This document shows positions 1 to 7,066 of a DNA stretch of 43,046 bases, one piece after another (within the stretch, counting starts at the first letter, position 1; each line of letters opens with the position of its first letter). The stretch comes from JAICQM01 sp963781555 (GTDB taxonomy: Bacteria > Chloroflexota > Limnocylindria > QHBO01): positions 1 through 43,046 of the forward strand of contig CAWAGB010000002.1 of NCBI GenBank assembly GCA_963781555.1, read 5' to 3'. The notes below the pieces were generated by a model. That model was not told the origin of the DNA. It searched no databases and saw nothing but the letters and a program-made list of their open reading frames with translations. The position numbers and the translations under genes are program-made.

Positions 1-70
1 GGACTGACCCCGCCCGCCTCGACGAGTGGCTTGCACGCGCCCTGGCGCACGTGCGGACGATGCCTCCGAA

Positions 71-979
71 ATGACCGATGCGGAACGCGTCGCCTATGCG
101 GCGCTGACCGGCATGGCCATCTGCTTCGGCGGCACCTGGGTCGCCGGCGCGGTGGCGGTCGACCACGTACCGCCATTCATGGTCGCCACCCTGCGCTTCG
201 CCGCCGCGAGCGTGCTGCTGGCGGGCTGGGCACGCCTCAGCGGTCGGGGCCTCGCCTCCCTCCGGCGGGGCGATCTGCCGCTGGTGGTGGGCTTGGGGCT
301 CACCGCGATCGCCGGCTACAACTGGCTCTTCCTGACCGGCCTGACGCTGGCGCCGGCGACCGATGGCGCGATCATCGTGCCGGGGCTGGCACCGGTGTTC
401 ACCGCTCTCATCGCCTGGGGCGCGCTGCGCGAGCCGCTCGGCCGCCTGGGCGCCGCCGGCCTGGCGGTCGCGGCCGCCGGCCTGGTGCTGGTGGTGGGTC
501 CCGGGGCGGAGTCGAGCCCAACGCGCCTGCTCGGCGACCTGATGTTCATCGCCGGCGCCGTCTGCTGGGGCATCTACTCGGTGCTCGGCAGGGTCGCCAG
601 CCGCACCTTCGACCCGGTCAGCGCCACGCTGTACGGGACCGTGGTCGGAACGCTGGTGCTCATCCCTGCCGCGATCCTCGAGGGCGGGATGCCGCGCCTG
701 CTGGCGGCGCCGCTCGAGGCATGGGTCGCCATCGCCTACCTGGCGGTGTTCGGCACCGTCATCGCCTTCGTCCTGCTCCACGTCGGCGTGGGACGCATCT
801 CCGCCTCGCGGGCGGCGGCCTTCGCGCTCCTGGTGCCGATCATCGGGGTGGTGAGCTCGGCGCTGCTGCTCCACGAGCCGCTGACCTGGCTGAGCCTGGT
901 CGGCGGCGTGGTCGTCATCGCGGGCCTGTGGCTGATCCAGCAGCGCGGCGCGCCGCCGCACCAGGCGACGACGGACTGA
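71..979 (+). CDS. EamA/DMT-family transporter
   Basis: A 302-residue integral membrane protein made of two EamA repeats, the usual architecture and length of 10-TM drug/metabolite exporters; the substrate cannot be read from sequence. The first repeat opens with a GGTWVAG-type segment near residue 20, and a second cluster of hydrophobic helices runs from about residue 155 to 290, including WGIYSVLGR at the start of repeat two. I place the start at the ATG at 71; a GTG at 26 in the same frame would add 15 low-complexity residues, and a stop at 5-7 closes the frame upstream. The 3' end overlaps the convergent hydrolase gene by 65 bp, so the two transcripts are antisense at their ends. Confidence 0.85.
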   Translation: MTDAERVAYAALTGMAICFGGTWVAGAVAVDHVPPFMVATLRFAAASVLLAGWARLSGRGLASLRRGDLPLVVGLGLTAIAGYNWLFLTGLTLAPATDGAIIVPGLAPVFTALIAWGALREPLGRLGAAGLAVAAAGLVLVVGPGAESSPTRLLGDLMFIAGAVCWGIYSVLGRVASRTFDPVSATLYGTVVGTLVLIPAAILEGGMPRLLAAPLEAWVAIAYLAVFGTVIAFVLLHVGVGRISASRAAAFALLVPIIGVVSSALLLHEPLTWLSLVGGVVVIAGLWLIQQRGAPPHQATTD

Positions 980-1796
980 GGAACGCCGCTATCAGGCGCG
1001 CCACCTCGTCCGGGCGCTCCATCTGGACCGTGTGGCCCGCGCCGCCGATCTCGGCCAGCCGTGCGCCGGGGATGCGCGCGGCGAGCGCGCGCTGCACCCA
1101 TGGCGCCACGATCCGATCGCGCCCAGGGACGATCAGCAGGGTCGGCACGGCAATCCGGGACGGATCGATCCCCTCGGCCGCCGCCACGGCGCGGACGAAG
1201 CGTCGCAACACGCGGCGGGTGCCGGACAGAAGCAGAGGATCCACGTAGCCGCGCGCGATGTCATCGGCGGAGAGGCCACTCTCCAACGCCACGCCGCGCA
1301 TCGCGCGGGCCACGATCCGCCTGGCCAGGGCGGGCAGGACCATCGCCCCGAACAGGCTCATGAGGCTCCCATCGCTGAGCGGCAGCCGCCTCGCGGCGTC
1401 GACGGGCGCCACCAGTACCAGGCGCCGCAGCCGATCCGGATGGCGGACCGCGAAGCGCTGGGCCAGGCCGCCGCCGAAGGAGTGGCCGGCCAGATCGGCC
1501 TGCTGGATGCCGAGGGCGTCCATGACCCCGGCCACGCGATCGACGTGGCTGTCGGGGTCGAGGCCGCGCCGCGGGGTTCGCGTCGAGTACCCGAATCCCA
1601 CGGTGTCAATCGCCACGCTGCGCATCTGAGAGGCCAGCCGCTCGGCGACCGGGCGCCACGCGAACGAGTTCGAGGGAAAGCCATGCAGCAGGATGAGCGG
1701 CACACGCCCCGCCACGGCCGCGCCGCGCTCGACGACGTGGATCTCCTCGCCGCCCACGTCGATCAGCCGGCCGGGAACGTGGAGGCGGTCGCTCAC
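915..1796 (-). CDS. alpha/beta hydrolase
   Basis: A 293-residue alpha/beta-hydrolase-fold enzyme. The oxyanion-hole HGFP motif is at residues 39-42, the nucleophile elbow GHSFGGG puts Ser106 at the active site, Asp227 sits in PGRDRIV and His255 in GAGHTVQ, so the triad is complete. The substrate is unknown; the family includes esterases, haloalkane dehalogenases and C-C hydrolases. It starts with GTG at 1796, overlapping the stop of the upstream thioesterase gene by 4 bp (GTGA), so the two are probably translationally coupled. A hydrolase beside a hotdog thioesterase fits acyl or ester turnover, which is inference only. The Ala/Arg/Gly-rich last 25 residues extend past the fold and overlap the convergent transporter gene. 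Confidence 0.85.
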   Translation of the reverse strand: MSDRLHVPGRLIDVGGEEIHVVERGAAVAGRVPLILLHGFPSNSFAWRPVAERLASQMRSVAIDTVGFGYSTRTPRRGLDPDSHVDRVAGVMDALGIQQADLAGHSFGGGLAQRFAVRHPDRLRRLVLVAPVDAARRLPLSDGSLMSLFGAMVLPALARRIVARAMRGVALESGLSADDIARGYVDPLLLSGTRRVLRRFVRAVAAAEGIDPSRIAVPTLLIVPGRDRIVAPWVQRALAARIPGARLAEIGGAGHTVQMERPDEVARLIAAFLSPSSPGAAARRAAGSATGPR

Positions 1797-2182
1797 TCGG
1801 CCGCGATCGGTACCGGGCTGCCGTCCTCCTCGACGGCAACGAACACGAAGCTGCCGGTGGTCGCCAGGCGCCGCTCGCGGGAGAGCAGCTCCTCGACGTA
1901 CATCTCCACGCCCACGGTGACGCTCGTCGTCCCCACCCGCTGGACCCGGGCCACCAGCTCGACCATCTGCCCGGCACGCACCGGGACCTTGAACTCGACC
2001 CGGTCCGAGGCAACAGTGACCATCGTCCGGCGCGCGAAGCGCGTCGCTGACAGGAAGCCGGCCTTGTCCATCAGCCCGAGCGCATGCCCGCCGAACAGCG
2101 TCCCGTAGTGGTTCGTCTGGTGCGGAAAGATGAGCTCGATCATCCGCACCTCGGACCGATCGAGCTCCGGCTCGGTGCTCAC
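1793..2182 (-). CDS. acyl-CoA thioesterase (hotdog, YciA-like)
   Basis: A 129-residue single hotdog domain of the cytoplasmic acyl-CoA thioesterase type (YciA/BACH group), which cleaves acyl-CoA to free acid and CoA. The diagnostic segment HQTNHYGTLFGGHALGLMDKA lies at residues 21-41: the NHYGTLFGG loop precedes the central hotdog helix, and the Asp of MDKA is the usual catalytic acid. A conserved core strand VEFKVPVRAGQMVEL follows. The start is GTG at 2182, supported by a TACGCT hexamer whose last base lies 7 nt upstream and by the absence of a Shine-Dalgarno site, so the message is probably leaderless. It is the first gene of a two-gene operon with the alpha/beta hydrolase. Confidence 0.85.
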   Translation of the reverse strand: MSTEPELDRSEVRMIELIFPHQTNHYGTLFGGHALGLMDKAGFLSATRFARRTMVTVASDRVEFKVPVRAGQMVELVARVQRVGTTSVTVGVEMYVEELLSRERRLATTGSFVFVAVEEDGSPVPIAAE

Positions 2183-2188
2183 GTCGCC

Positions 2189-2194
2189 AGCGTA
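2189..2194 (-). promoter_or_regulatory. -10 box of leaderless thioesterase mRNA
   Basis: TACGCT on the minus strand, separated by 6 nt from the GTG start at 2182. A start point 7 nt after the hexamer would be the first base of the start codon. It decides the start of the thioesterase gene. Confidence 0.55.
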
Positions 2195-2332
2195 CCCCGA
2201 GCGGCCTACGTCATTTGTCCCGTCGCCGAACGGCGGAAGGACGGATGGCCCGCCCCACCCGGCCGGTCACCATGTATCCAGGACCCATCCTCCCGCAGCC
2301 ACACCCAGCCGTCCCGAGCCGGCTGGGTGTTG

Positions 2333-2842
2333 CTATGTCCGCCCGAACCGCTCCAGGATCCGGCCGGCGGTGTCGTCGGGCGACGCTGCGTCGACGTCGA
2401 CGACTAGGTCGGCGATGGACGCGAAGAGCGGTGCGCGGAACGCATCGGCCTGCCGAAGCCATCCAGCGGGATCGCGGTCGAGCCACGGTCGATGGTCATC
2501 CTCCGCCGGCGACAGGCGCCTCGCCAGCGTCGCGGGCCGCGCGCGCAGCCACACGACGTTGGATGCCGCGGCAAGGAGCGCCCGGTTCGCGGGGTCCATC
2601 ACCACCCCGGCGGCAACCGCCACGATCACCGGAGCTGGCGCCTCCAGGGCCGCGCGAAGCGCGGCCGATTCCGCGCCCCGGAGCACCGCCTCGCCCGCTT
2701 CGGCCAGCTCCCGCGCGGTTCGTCCGGTCGCTCCTTCCACCAACGCGTCGTTGTCGTGAAATGGCCAGCCGGTGCGGGCCGCGAGCGCGCGGCCCACCGA
2801 CGATTTGCCGCTGCCCATCATCCCGACCAGCACGATCCGCAT
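2333..2842 (-). CDS. aroK: shikimate kinase-like protein
   Basis: A 169-residue P-loop kinase of the shikimate kinase family, which phosphorylates shikimate with ATP in the chorismate pathway. Walker A is GMMGSGKSSVG (residues 7-17). The shikimate-binding Asp pair is at D30/D32, E51 and R55 match the conserved GE..FR region, R118-P119 belong to the LID, and R136 aligns with the second substrate Arg. Length is typical. Odd point: the normally invariant GGG that contacts shikimate is A77-A78-G79, so substrate or activity may differ; a gluconate or other small-molecule kinase is the alternative. The start ATG at 2842 has TAGCCT 7 nt upstream and no Shine-Dalgarno site. The reading frame stays open upstream to 3319, but that part is antisense to msrA. 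Confidence 0.75.
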   Translation of the reverse strand: MRIVLVGMMGSGKSSVGRALAARTGWPFHDNDALVEGATGRTARELAEAGEAVLRGAESAALRAALEAPAPVIVAVAAGVVMDPANRALLAAASNVVWLRARPATLARRLSPAEDDHRPWLDRDPAGWLRQADAFRAPLFASIADLVVDVDAASPDDTAGRILERFGRT

Positions 2843-2849
2843 TGGCACG

Positions 2850-2881
2850 AGGCTAGCAAACGCCTCCCGCGGGCGTAGACT
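2850..2881. promoter_or_regulatory. divergent leaderless promoters, aroK-like / msrA
   Basis: The 45-bp gap between the two start codons holds two back-to-back -10 hexamers: TAGCCT on the minus strand at 2855-2850 (7 nt from the kinase ATG) and TAGACT on the plus strand at 2876-2881 (6 nt from the msrA ATG). Neither gene has a Shine-Dalgarno site. The short gap means the two polymerase footprints would overlap. Confidence 0.55.
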
Positions 2882-2887
2882 TGACCC

Positions 2888-3556
2888 ATGTTCGGATTCG
2901 GAAGACCCTCCACCCTGCCCGACCCGGCCAATGCGCTTCCCGGCCGCGACGGGCCGATTCCCACCGCCGAGCGCCATTTCGTCAACGATTCGCCCATCAA
3001 GCCGCCGTACCCCGAGGGCACGGAGCTCGCGACCTTCGCGATGGGCTGCTTCTGGGGTGTCGAGAAGATCTTCTGGCAGACCCCCGGTGTGATCTCGACC
3101 TCGTCCGGCTATGCGGGCGGCTACACCCCCAACCCCACCTACGAAGAGGTGTGCACGGGCAAGACCGGCCACGCCGAGGCCGTGCAGGTCGTCTTCGACC
3201 CGCAGCGCATCAGCTACGACGAGCTCCTCAGGTTGTTCTGGGAGAACCACGACCCCACCCAGGGCATGCGGCAAGGCAACGATCGCGGCACCCAGTATCG
3301 GTCGGCCATCTACACCCATACCGATGCGCAGCGTGCCGCAGCGGTGGCCTCACGAGACATGTACCAGCGCGAGCTGACACGAGCCGGCTACGGCCAGATC
3401 GCCACCGAGATCAGCGACGCGCCTCCCTACTACTTCGCCGAGGCGTACCACCAGCAGTACCTCGCGAAAAACGTCAACGGCTACTGCCCGAACCACGAGA
3501 CCGGCGTCAAGCTGCCGGACGACTTCGTGGTCACGCCACTTCGCTACGTCGACTGA
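2888..3556 (+). CDS. msrA: peptide-methionine (S)-S-oxide reductase MsrA
   Basis: A 222-residue MsrA that reduces methionine-S-sulfoxide in oxidised proteins and free methionine, recycled by thioredoxin. The catalytic GCFWGVE motif places the nucleophilic Cys at 54; a resolving Cys at about residue 200 lies in GYCPNHETG near the C-terminus. GYAGGYTPNPTYEEVC and the GHAEAV and QGNDRGTQYRS blocks are all conserved, and the roughly 45-residue N-terminal extension resembles the long form of enterobacterial MsrA. The ATG at 2888 is supported by TAGACT 6 nt upstream, a leaderless arrangement. No MsrB is encoded nearby. A DUF2652 gene follows 18 bp downstream with its own Shine-Dalgarno sequence. 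Confidence 0.96.
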   Translation: MFGFGRPSTLPDPANALPGRDGPIPTAERHFVNDSPIKPPYPEGTELATFAMGCFWGVEKIFWQTPGVISTSSGYAGGYTPNPTYEEVCTGKTGHAEAVQVVFDPQRISYDELLRLFWENHDPTQGMRQGNDRGTQYRSAIYTHTDAQRAAAVASRDMYQRELTRAGYGQIATEISDAPPYYFAEAYHQQYLAKNVNGYCPNHETGVKLPDDFVVTPLRYVD

Positions 3557-3574
3557 CCTCGGGCCGGAGACGCG

Positions 3575-4219
3575 ATGGGACCCGCGCATTCGCCGGCCGA
3601 TCCACCCGCCGGCGAGCGGTACCTGCTGCTCGCGGACATTTCCGGCTACACCAGCTTCATGGCCGGCGTGGAACGGTCGCACGGGGTGGACTTCAGCGCC
3701 GGGGTCCCGGCGGCGTATTCGGTGGTCGGGGCGCTGCTCGATTCGGTGATCACGGGACTCGCACCGGCCTTCGCCCTCGTCAAGCTGGAGGGCGACGCGG
3801 TGTTCGCGGCAGCGTCCGCGTCCAGCCTGGACGGTCAGGGCCAGCGGGCCCTGGCAACGATCACCGCCACGTACCGGGCGTTCGCTGCTGCTCGCACCCG
3901 GGCCATCCCCTCGAAGGACCACATCTGCACGGCATGTCCGGCGGTGGCGCAGCTCGACCTCAAGGTGATCGTGCATCGGGGCCACACGGTGCGCCAATCG
4001 GTAGGACCAGGCAGCGACCTGCTGGGACCCGCCGTGACGGCCGCGCACCGATTGCTGAAGAACACGATTCGCGACGAGATCGGCTACCGTCCATACCTGT
4101 TCCTCACCGATCCGGCGGCTTCCGCGCTGGGGCTGCCGGAGGTCGGCACTGCGCACGGCGAGACCTATCCGGATGCCGGGAGGATCGAGGGCCGGCTCCT
4201 CGAGCTGGGCGCTAGCTGA
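3575..4219 (+). CDS. DUF2652 protein, degenerate cyclase-like fold
   Basis: A 214-residue protein of the DUF2652 type. The start LLADISGYTSF (residues 18-28) matches the metal-binding strand of class III nucleotidyl cyclases, and KLEGDAVFA near residue 71 matches their KxxGD loop. Further on, the pattern LLGPAVTAAHRLL replaces the cyclase motif GDxVNxxxRL: the purine-selecting Asp and the Asn are absent while the Arg is kept, so cyclase activity is doubtful. A CTACP knuckle (about residues 117-121) could bind metal. It may be a ligand-binding or regulatory relative of cyclases (inference). The start at 3575 has GGAG 6 nt upstream. It overlaps the convergent SH3 lipoprotein gene by 8 bp. Confidence 0.75.
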   Translation: MGPAHSPADPPAGERYLLLADISGYTSFMAGVERSHGVDFSAGVPAAYSVVGALLDSVITGLAPAFALVKLEGDAVFAAASASSLDGQGQRALATITATYRAFAAARTRAIPSKDHICTACPAVAQLDLKVIVHRGHTVRQSVGPGSDLLGPAVTAAHRLLKNTIRDEIGYRPYLFLTDPAASALGLPEVGTAHGETYPDAGRIEGRLLELGAS

Positions 4220-5126
4220 GCTCCTTGAAGCTGGTCAGCACGAACACCGTGCGGCAGTAGAGCGAAACGGCCTCAGCATCCTCGGGTGCGACGGCTCCGG
4301 CCGCCGTGACCTGGCAGTCGGCAGCGGCAGGGTCGTCGAAGTGCCCGCTGATCTCGAGCTGCGCGAGCGTGTCCGGGCCTTCGGGGAGCGTCACATCCGG
4401 CGACACGCTGATGCGAATCTGATCAGCGTCACCGATGTGCGTGCGAATTGGGCTGGCAAGCCACGCCGGCTCCCAGGTCCCGCCGACGGCGCCCCCGATG
4501 CCGGAAACTGCAACGGGGCCGCTGAGGGTGATTGATGTACCGCCGAAGCAAACCAGCCGTTCACCGGGAGTGAGTGCCGCCAGCTCCGGCAGTGAGGGTG
4601 ATGACGATGCGGGACAGGTGGGTTCCGCCACCTTGAACGCAGCCTCCGAGGGCGCGCCGACCCAGCCCACATCGACGACCTCGTCCACCGGGTACACGGG
4701 GAACCATGTCATGCCCCCTGCCGCCACCGGTCCGAAGATGGGTCCACCTGACCCTGCGGCGTTGAGATCGGCCGTGATCACGAGCTCCGTGCCGGCGGGC
4801 AGCTCGCGGACGACCGGGCTCGTTGCATCGGGCGCTTGTCGCATGTCCGCTGCCGCGGCGAGCGAGATCCGCGCGCCATACCCGAGAGCCGGGCGCGGGG
4901 CCGGCGAGGCGGACGCAGTCGGGCTTGGCGATGCGGTCTCGACGCTCGACGATGACGGCGACGCCGTAACGGCCCCGCTCGGCTGGAGGGTCGCGGACGC
5001 TCCGCGACAGGCGACGAGGAGTGCGCAGGCCGCGACGACAAGCCCTCCTCGCCGTCTCCGACGCCACCGATTCAGTGAGATGGAGCTCGCGGCCGTGGAG
5101 CTCATCGAATGGGTGCGGGCTGGCAT
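4212..5126 (-). CDS. SH3-domain lipoprotein
   Basis: A 304-residue predicted lipoprotein. A basic n-region (RWRRRRRGG), a hydrophobic stretch and lipobox L37-V-A-C40 are followed by a Ser/Thr/Pro-rich linker (about residues 45-78). A bacterial SH3-like segment (about 85-115) carries the typical MRQAPDATSPVVRELPAGTE pattern. The remaining 190 residues are a secreted domain I do not recognise, with four Cys (in PTCPASS, RLVCFGG, ADCQVT, LYCRTVF) that may pair. Function is likely cell-surface binding, by analogy with SH3b domains. The start is the ATG at 5126 because GGAGG lies 9 nt upstream; an internal ATG at 5105 is the alternative. It is divergent from the HicB/DinB-like gene at 5208. Confidence 0.7.
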   Translation of the reverse strand: MPARTHSMSSTAASSISLNRWRRRRRGGLVVAACALLVACRGASATLQPSGAVTASPSSSSVETASPSPTASASPAPRPALGYGARISLAAAADMRQAPDATSPVVRELPAGTELVITADLNAAGSGGPIFGPVAAGGMTWFPVYPVDEVVDVGWVGAPSEAAFKVAEPTCPASSSPSLPELAALTPGERLVCFGGTSITLSGPVAVSGIGGAVGGTWEPAWLASPIRTHIGDADQIRISVSPDVTLPEGPDTLAQLEISGHFDDPAAADCQVTAAGAVAPEDAEAVSLYCRTVFVLTSFKELS

Positions 5127-5195
5127 GGACAGTTCCCTCCTGCCGCGAGTATTACCGCAGGGAAATCCGACCTGCAACCTCCACGGCAGACCGCG

Positions 5196-5201
5196 TACGC
5201 T
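5196..5201 (+). promoter_or_regulatory. -10 box of leaderless HicB/DinB-like mRNA
   Basis: TACGCT followed by 6 nt and the ATG at 5208, without a Shine-Dalgarno site. It fixes the start and rules out the long N-terminal extension that the open frame would allow. Confidence 0.55.
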
Positions 5202-5207
5202 CTTCTC

Positions 5208-5888
5208 ATGACCCACATGACGGTCCAGGTCGAGCTCGGGGCGAAGCGCGTCTTTGCCACGGCCATCGACTGGCCCGGCTGGAGCCGCAGCGGGAAGACG
5301 GAGGAAGCTGCCCTCGGGGCCCTCGTCGCCAGCGCATCGCGCTATGCGGCAGTTGCCCGACGTGCAGGCGTGCCGTTTACCGCACCCGGGTCCGTCGCGG
5401 ACCTCGAGGTGGCGGAATCGGTGGTGGGTGGCAGCGGCACCGACTTCGGCGTTCCGAGCGTCGCGCCGGAGGCGGACGACAAGCCGGTCAGCGCAGCGGA
5501 CCTGAAACGGCTCGGTGCCCTGCTGGGCGCCGCGTGGGCCACCTTCGATGCGGCCGTTGAGGCGCACCGCGGCGCCGAGCTGCGCAAGGGCCCGCGCGGC
5601 GGCGGGCGGACGATGACCAAGATCGTGGGCCACGTCCTGGAGGCGGAAGAGGCATACCTCCATCAGCTCGGCAGCAAGCGGCCCGAGCTGGCCAAGGACG
5701 CATCGGTCGCGACACGCACGGCCGCCGTTCGGGATGCGGCGCTGGCGGCACTCGCGGCGCGTGCGCGCGACAAGCCGCTCGCCGATCCGAACAAGGTCGA
5801 GAAGTCGTGGAGCCCGCGCTACTTCGTGCGTCGATCGGCGTGGCACGCCCTCGACCATGCCTGGGAGATCGAGGATCGCGCGACGTGA
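5208..5888 (+). CDS. HicB-like/DinB-like two-domain protein
   Basis: A 226-residue conserved protein of unknown function. Residues about 4-45 (VQVELGAKRVFATAIDW, PGWSRSGKTEEAALGAL) resemble a HicB-type strand-strand-helix unit, in which the D-PG-x-x-x-G-x-T-x-EEA pattern is typical. Residues about 95-226 look like a DinB/YfiT four-helix bundle, with KIVGHVLEAEEAYLHQL, then YFVRRSAWHALDHAWEIEDR at the end giving the usual His-rich helix. The combination is inference from pattern. A second member of the same family begins at 42947. The downstream nucleotidyltransferase starts inside its stop codon (GTGA), so the pair is coupled. Confidence 0.75.
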   Translation: MTHMTVQVELGAKRVFATAIDWPGWSRSGKTEEAALGALVASASRYAAVARRAGVPFTAPGSVADLEVAESVVGGSGTDFGVPSVAPEADDKPVSAADLKRLGALLGAAWATFDAAVEAHRGAELRKGPRGGGRTMTKIVGHVLEAEEAYLHQLGSKRPELAKDASVATRTAAVRDAALAALAARARDKPLADPNKVEKSWSPRYFVRRSAWHALDHAWEIEDRAT

Positions 5889-6751
5889 ATCCGGCACGCG
5901 ACGCCCTCCTGGAGCGCATCACGGCGTGGGCGAGGCGCCGCGACGACATTCGCGGGGCGCTGCTGGTCGGCTCCGCCGCGCGCATCGTCTCGCCGGCAGA
6001 CGAGCACAGCGACCTTGACGTGGTGCTCTTCGTCGTGGATCCGACGGCGTGGCTCGACGATCCGAGCTGGGTAGCCGAGATCGGGGAGGCGTGGATCACG
6101 TTCGTCGAGCCGACCGGGGTCGGCCACGGCTGGGAGCGCCGCGTGCTCTTCGCCGACGGCGTCGACGTCGACTTCAGCCTCTTCCCTCCCCCGGGCCTCT
6201 CGGACGAGGCGGCCGTGGCCGCGCACCACGTCCACGGCGTCCTGCAGCGCGGGGCGCGGGCACTCGCCGATCCCGATGGCTTCCTGGCGACCCTCATCGC
6301 CGAGGCAGAGGCCGCCCCGCCCGCGCGGCGCGTAGAGCTGCCAACCCCCGCTGAGCTTGCCAATGCGGTCGCCGACCTCCAGTACCACGTCGTGTGGGCG
6401 GCACGAAAGGCGCTGCGCGGCGAACGATGGGTCGCGGCGGAGTGCATCAACGCGCACATGGGCTCGCGGCTGGCGACGCTGGCCTCGTGGCACGCGTCCG
6501 TGGTCAACGGTGTGACCGACACGTGGCACGCCGGTCGCTTCCTCGAACGCTGGGCGGACCCGCGCGCGGTGTCGGGCCTGGGGCGGGCCATGACCGACAC
6601 GACCCCCCGCCGCATCGGGGCGGCGCTGGCCGCATGCCTGGAGCTGTGCGAGCTGCTTGCCGGCGAAATTGGCGCGGTGATCGGTCAGGCATATCCGACC
6701 GATGCCCATCGGCGCGTCGCGGCCTGGCTGGCGGAGCATCCGATCGCCTAG
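5885..6751 (+). CDS. aminoglycoside 6-adenylyltransferase-like nucleotidyltransferase
   Basis: A 288-residue nucleotidyltransferase of the streptomycin/aminoglycoside 6-adenylyltransferase (AadE/AadK) family. The pol-beta motif is clear: G29-S30 in LLVGSAARI, then D43-x-D45 in SDLDVVLF, and a third acidic strand VDVDFSLF near residue 100. The rest has the all-alpha C-terminal domain of the family (LQYHVVWAARKALRGERW, then HAGRFLERWA). Chromosomal members may act on streptomycin or be housekeeping enzymes; the substrate is not readable here. I use the GTG at 5885, which overlaps the previous stop by 4 bp; the open frame upstream to 5807 lies inside that gene. Its stop overlaps the antisense small membrane protein by 4 bp. 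Confidence 0.8.
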   Translation: MNPARDALLERITAWARRRDDIRGALLVGSAARIVSPADEHSDLDVVLFVVDPTAWLDDPSWVAEIGEAWITFVEPTGVGHGWERRVLFADGVDVDFSLFPPPGLSDEAAVAAHHVHGVLQRGARALADPDGFLATLIAEAEAAPPARRVELPTPAELANAVADLQYHVVWAARKALRGERWVAAECINAHMGSRLATLASWHASVVNGVTDTWHAGRFLERWADPRAVSGLGRAMTDTTPRRIGAALAACLELCELLAGEIGAVIGQAYPTDAHRRVAAWLAEHPIA

Positions 6752-6852
6752 CGTGGCGTCTCCCGGGTGACGGCCAGGACCCACATGACAGCCACCAGCG
6801 CGATGACGAGCAGGACGACCACGAGAAGCTCGCGGCCGGCAATGAGGCTCAT
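6748..6852 (-). CDS. 34-residue single-pass membrane protein
   Basis: A small ORF: MSLIAGRELLVVVLLVIALV continues into AVMWVLAVTRETPR. Residues 8-28 form one strongly hydrophobic helix flanked by Arg. A good Shine-Dalgarno sequence (GGAGG, 8 nt before ATG 6852) supports it, so I prefer this start over an in-frame one at 6933. No family recognised. It lies downstream of, and in the same direction as, the histidine-kinase remnant. Confidence 0.5.
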   Translation of the reverse strand: MSLIAGRELLVVVLLVIALVAVMWVLAVTRETPR

Positions 6853-6940
6853 GCGCCATTCCTCCAGGCATGGTCCACCCCCACTGACCTGCCGAGGGCA
6901 CGGCGACCGGGACAGCATACGCACCGGATGCAACCCCTCG

Positions 6941-7033
6941 GCCCGGGAGCGTCACCCGCACCACGGTGCCCTCGCCCGCCGCCGAGCGGAGCGACACGCT
7001 GCCACCGTGCGCCTCCGCGATGTGCGCGAGTTG
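6941..7033 (-). pseudogene. C-terminal remnant of a sensor histidine kinase
   Basis: Read on the minus strand, this stretch encodes QLAHIAEAHGGSVSLRS followed by AAGEGTVVRVTLPG. That is the last helix and strand pair of a HATPase_c domain: the usual sequence runs GLGLAIVR-x-IAEAHGGS, then S-x-x-GEGTxxxVxLP. Everything upstream of the G2 box is missing; instead the VanZ gene ends at 7067. No start codon or Shine-Dalgarno sequence fits, and downstream the frame runs on antisense to the nucleotidyltransferase. I read this as the tail of a deleted kinase gene. The match is by eye, but two adjacent HATPase motifs in the right order make chance unlikely. Confidence 0.6.
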
Positions 7034-7066
7034 TGAACGCCGCGTGGAGATTCGGGGCGCGCGCGC

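Noticed and set aside
2843..3319. Long in-frame N-terminal extension of the shikimate kinase
   Set aside because: Antisense to msrA, no family similarity; the P-loop starts right after ATG 2842, which has its own -10 box.
5127..5897. Extension of the SH3 lipoprotein frame and other long frames antisense to the HicB/DinB-like gene
   Set aside because: The signal peptide and ribosome site place the start at 5126; open frames are common on the opposite strand at this GC content.
5819..6940. 392-codon minus-strand frame continuing from the kinase remnant
   Set aside because: Beyond the HATPase tail it is antisense to the nucleotidyltransferase and has no recognisable motifs.
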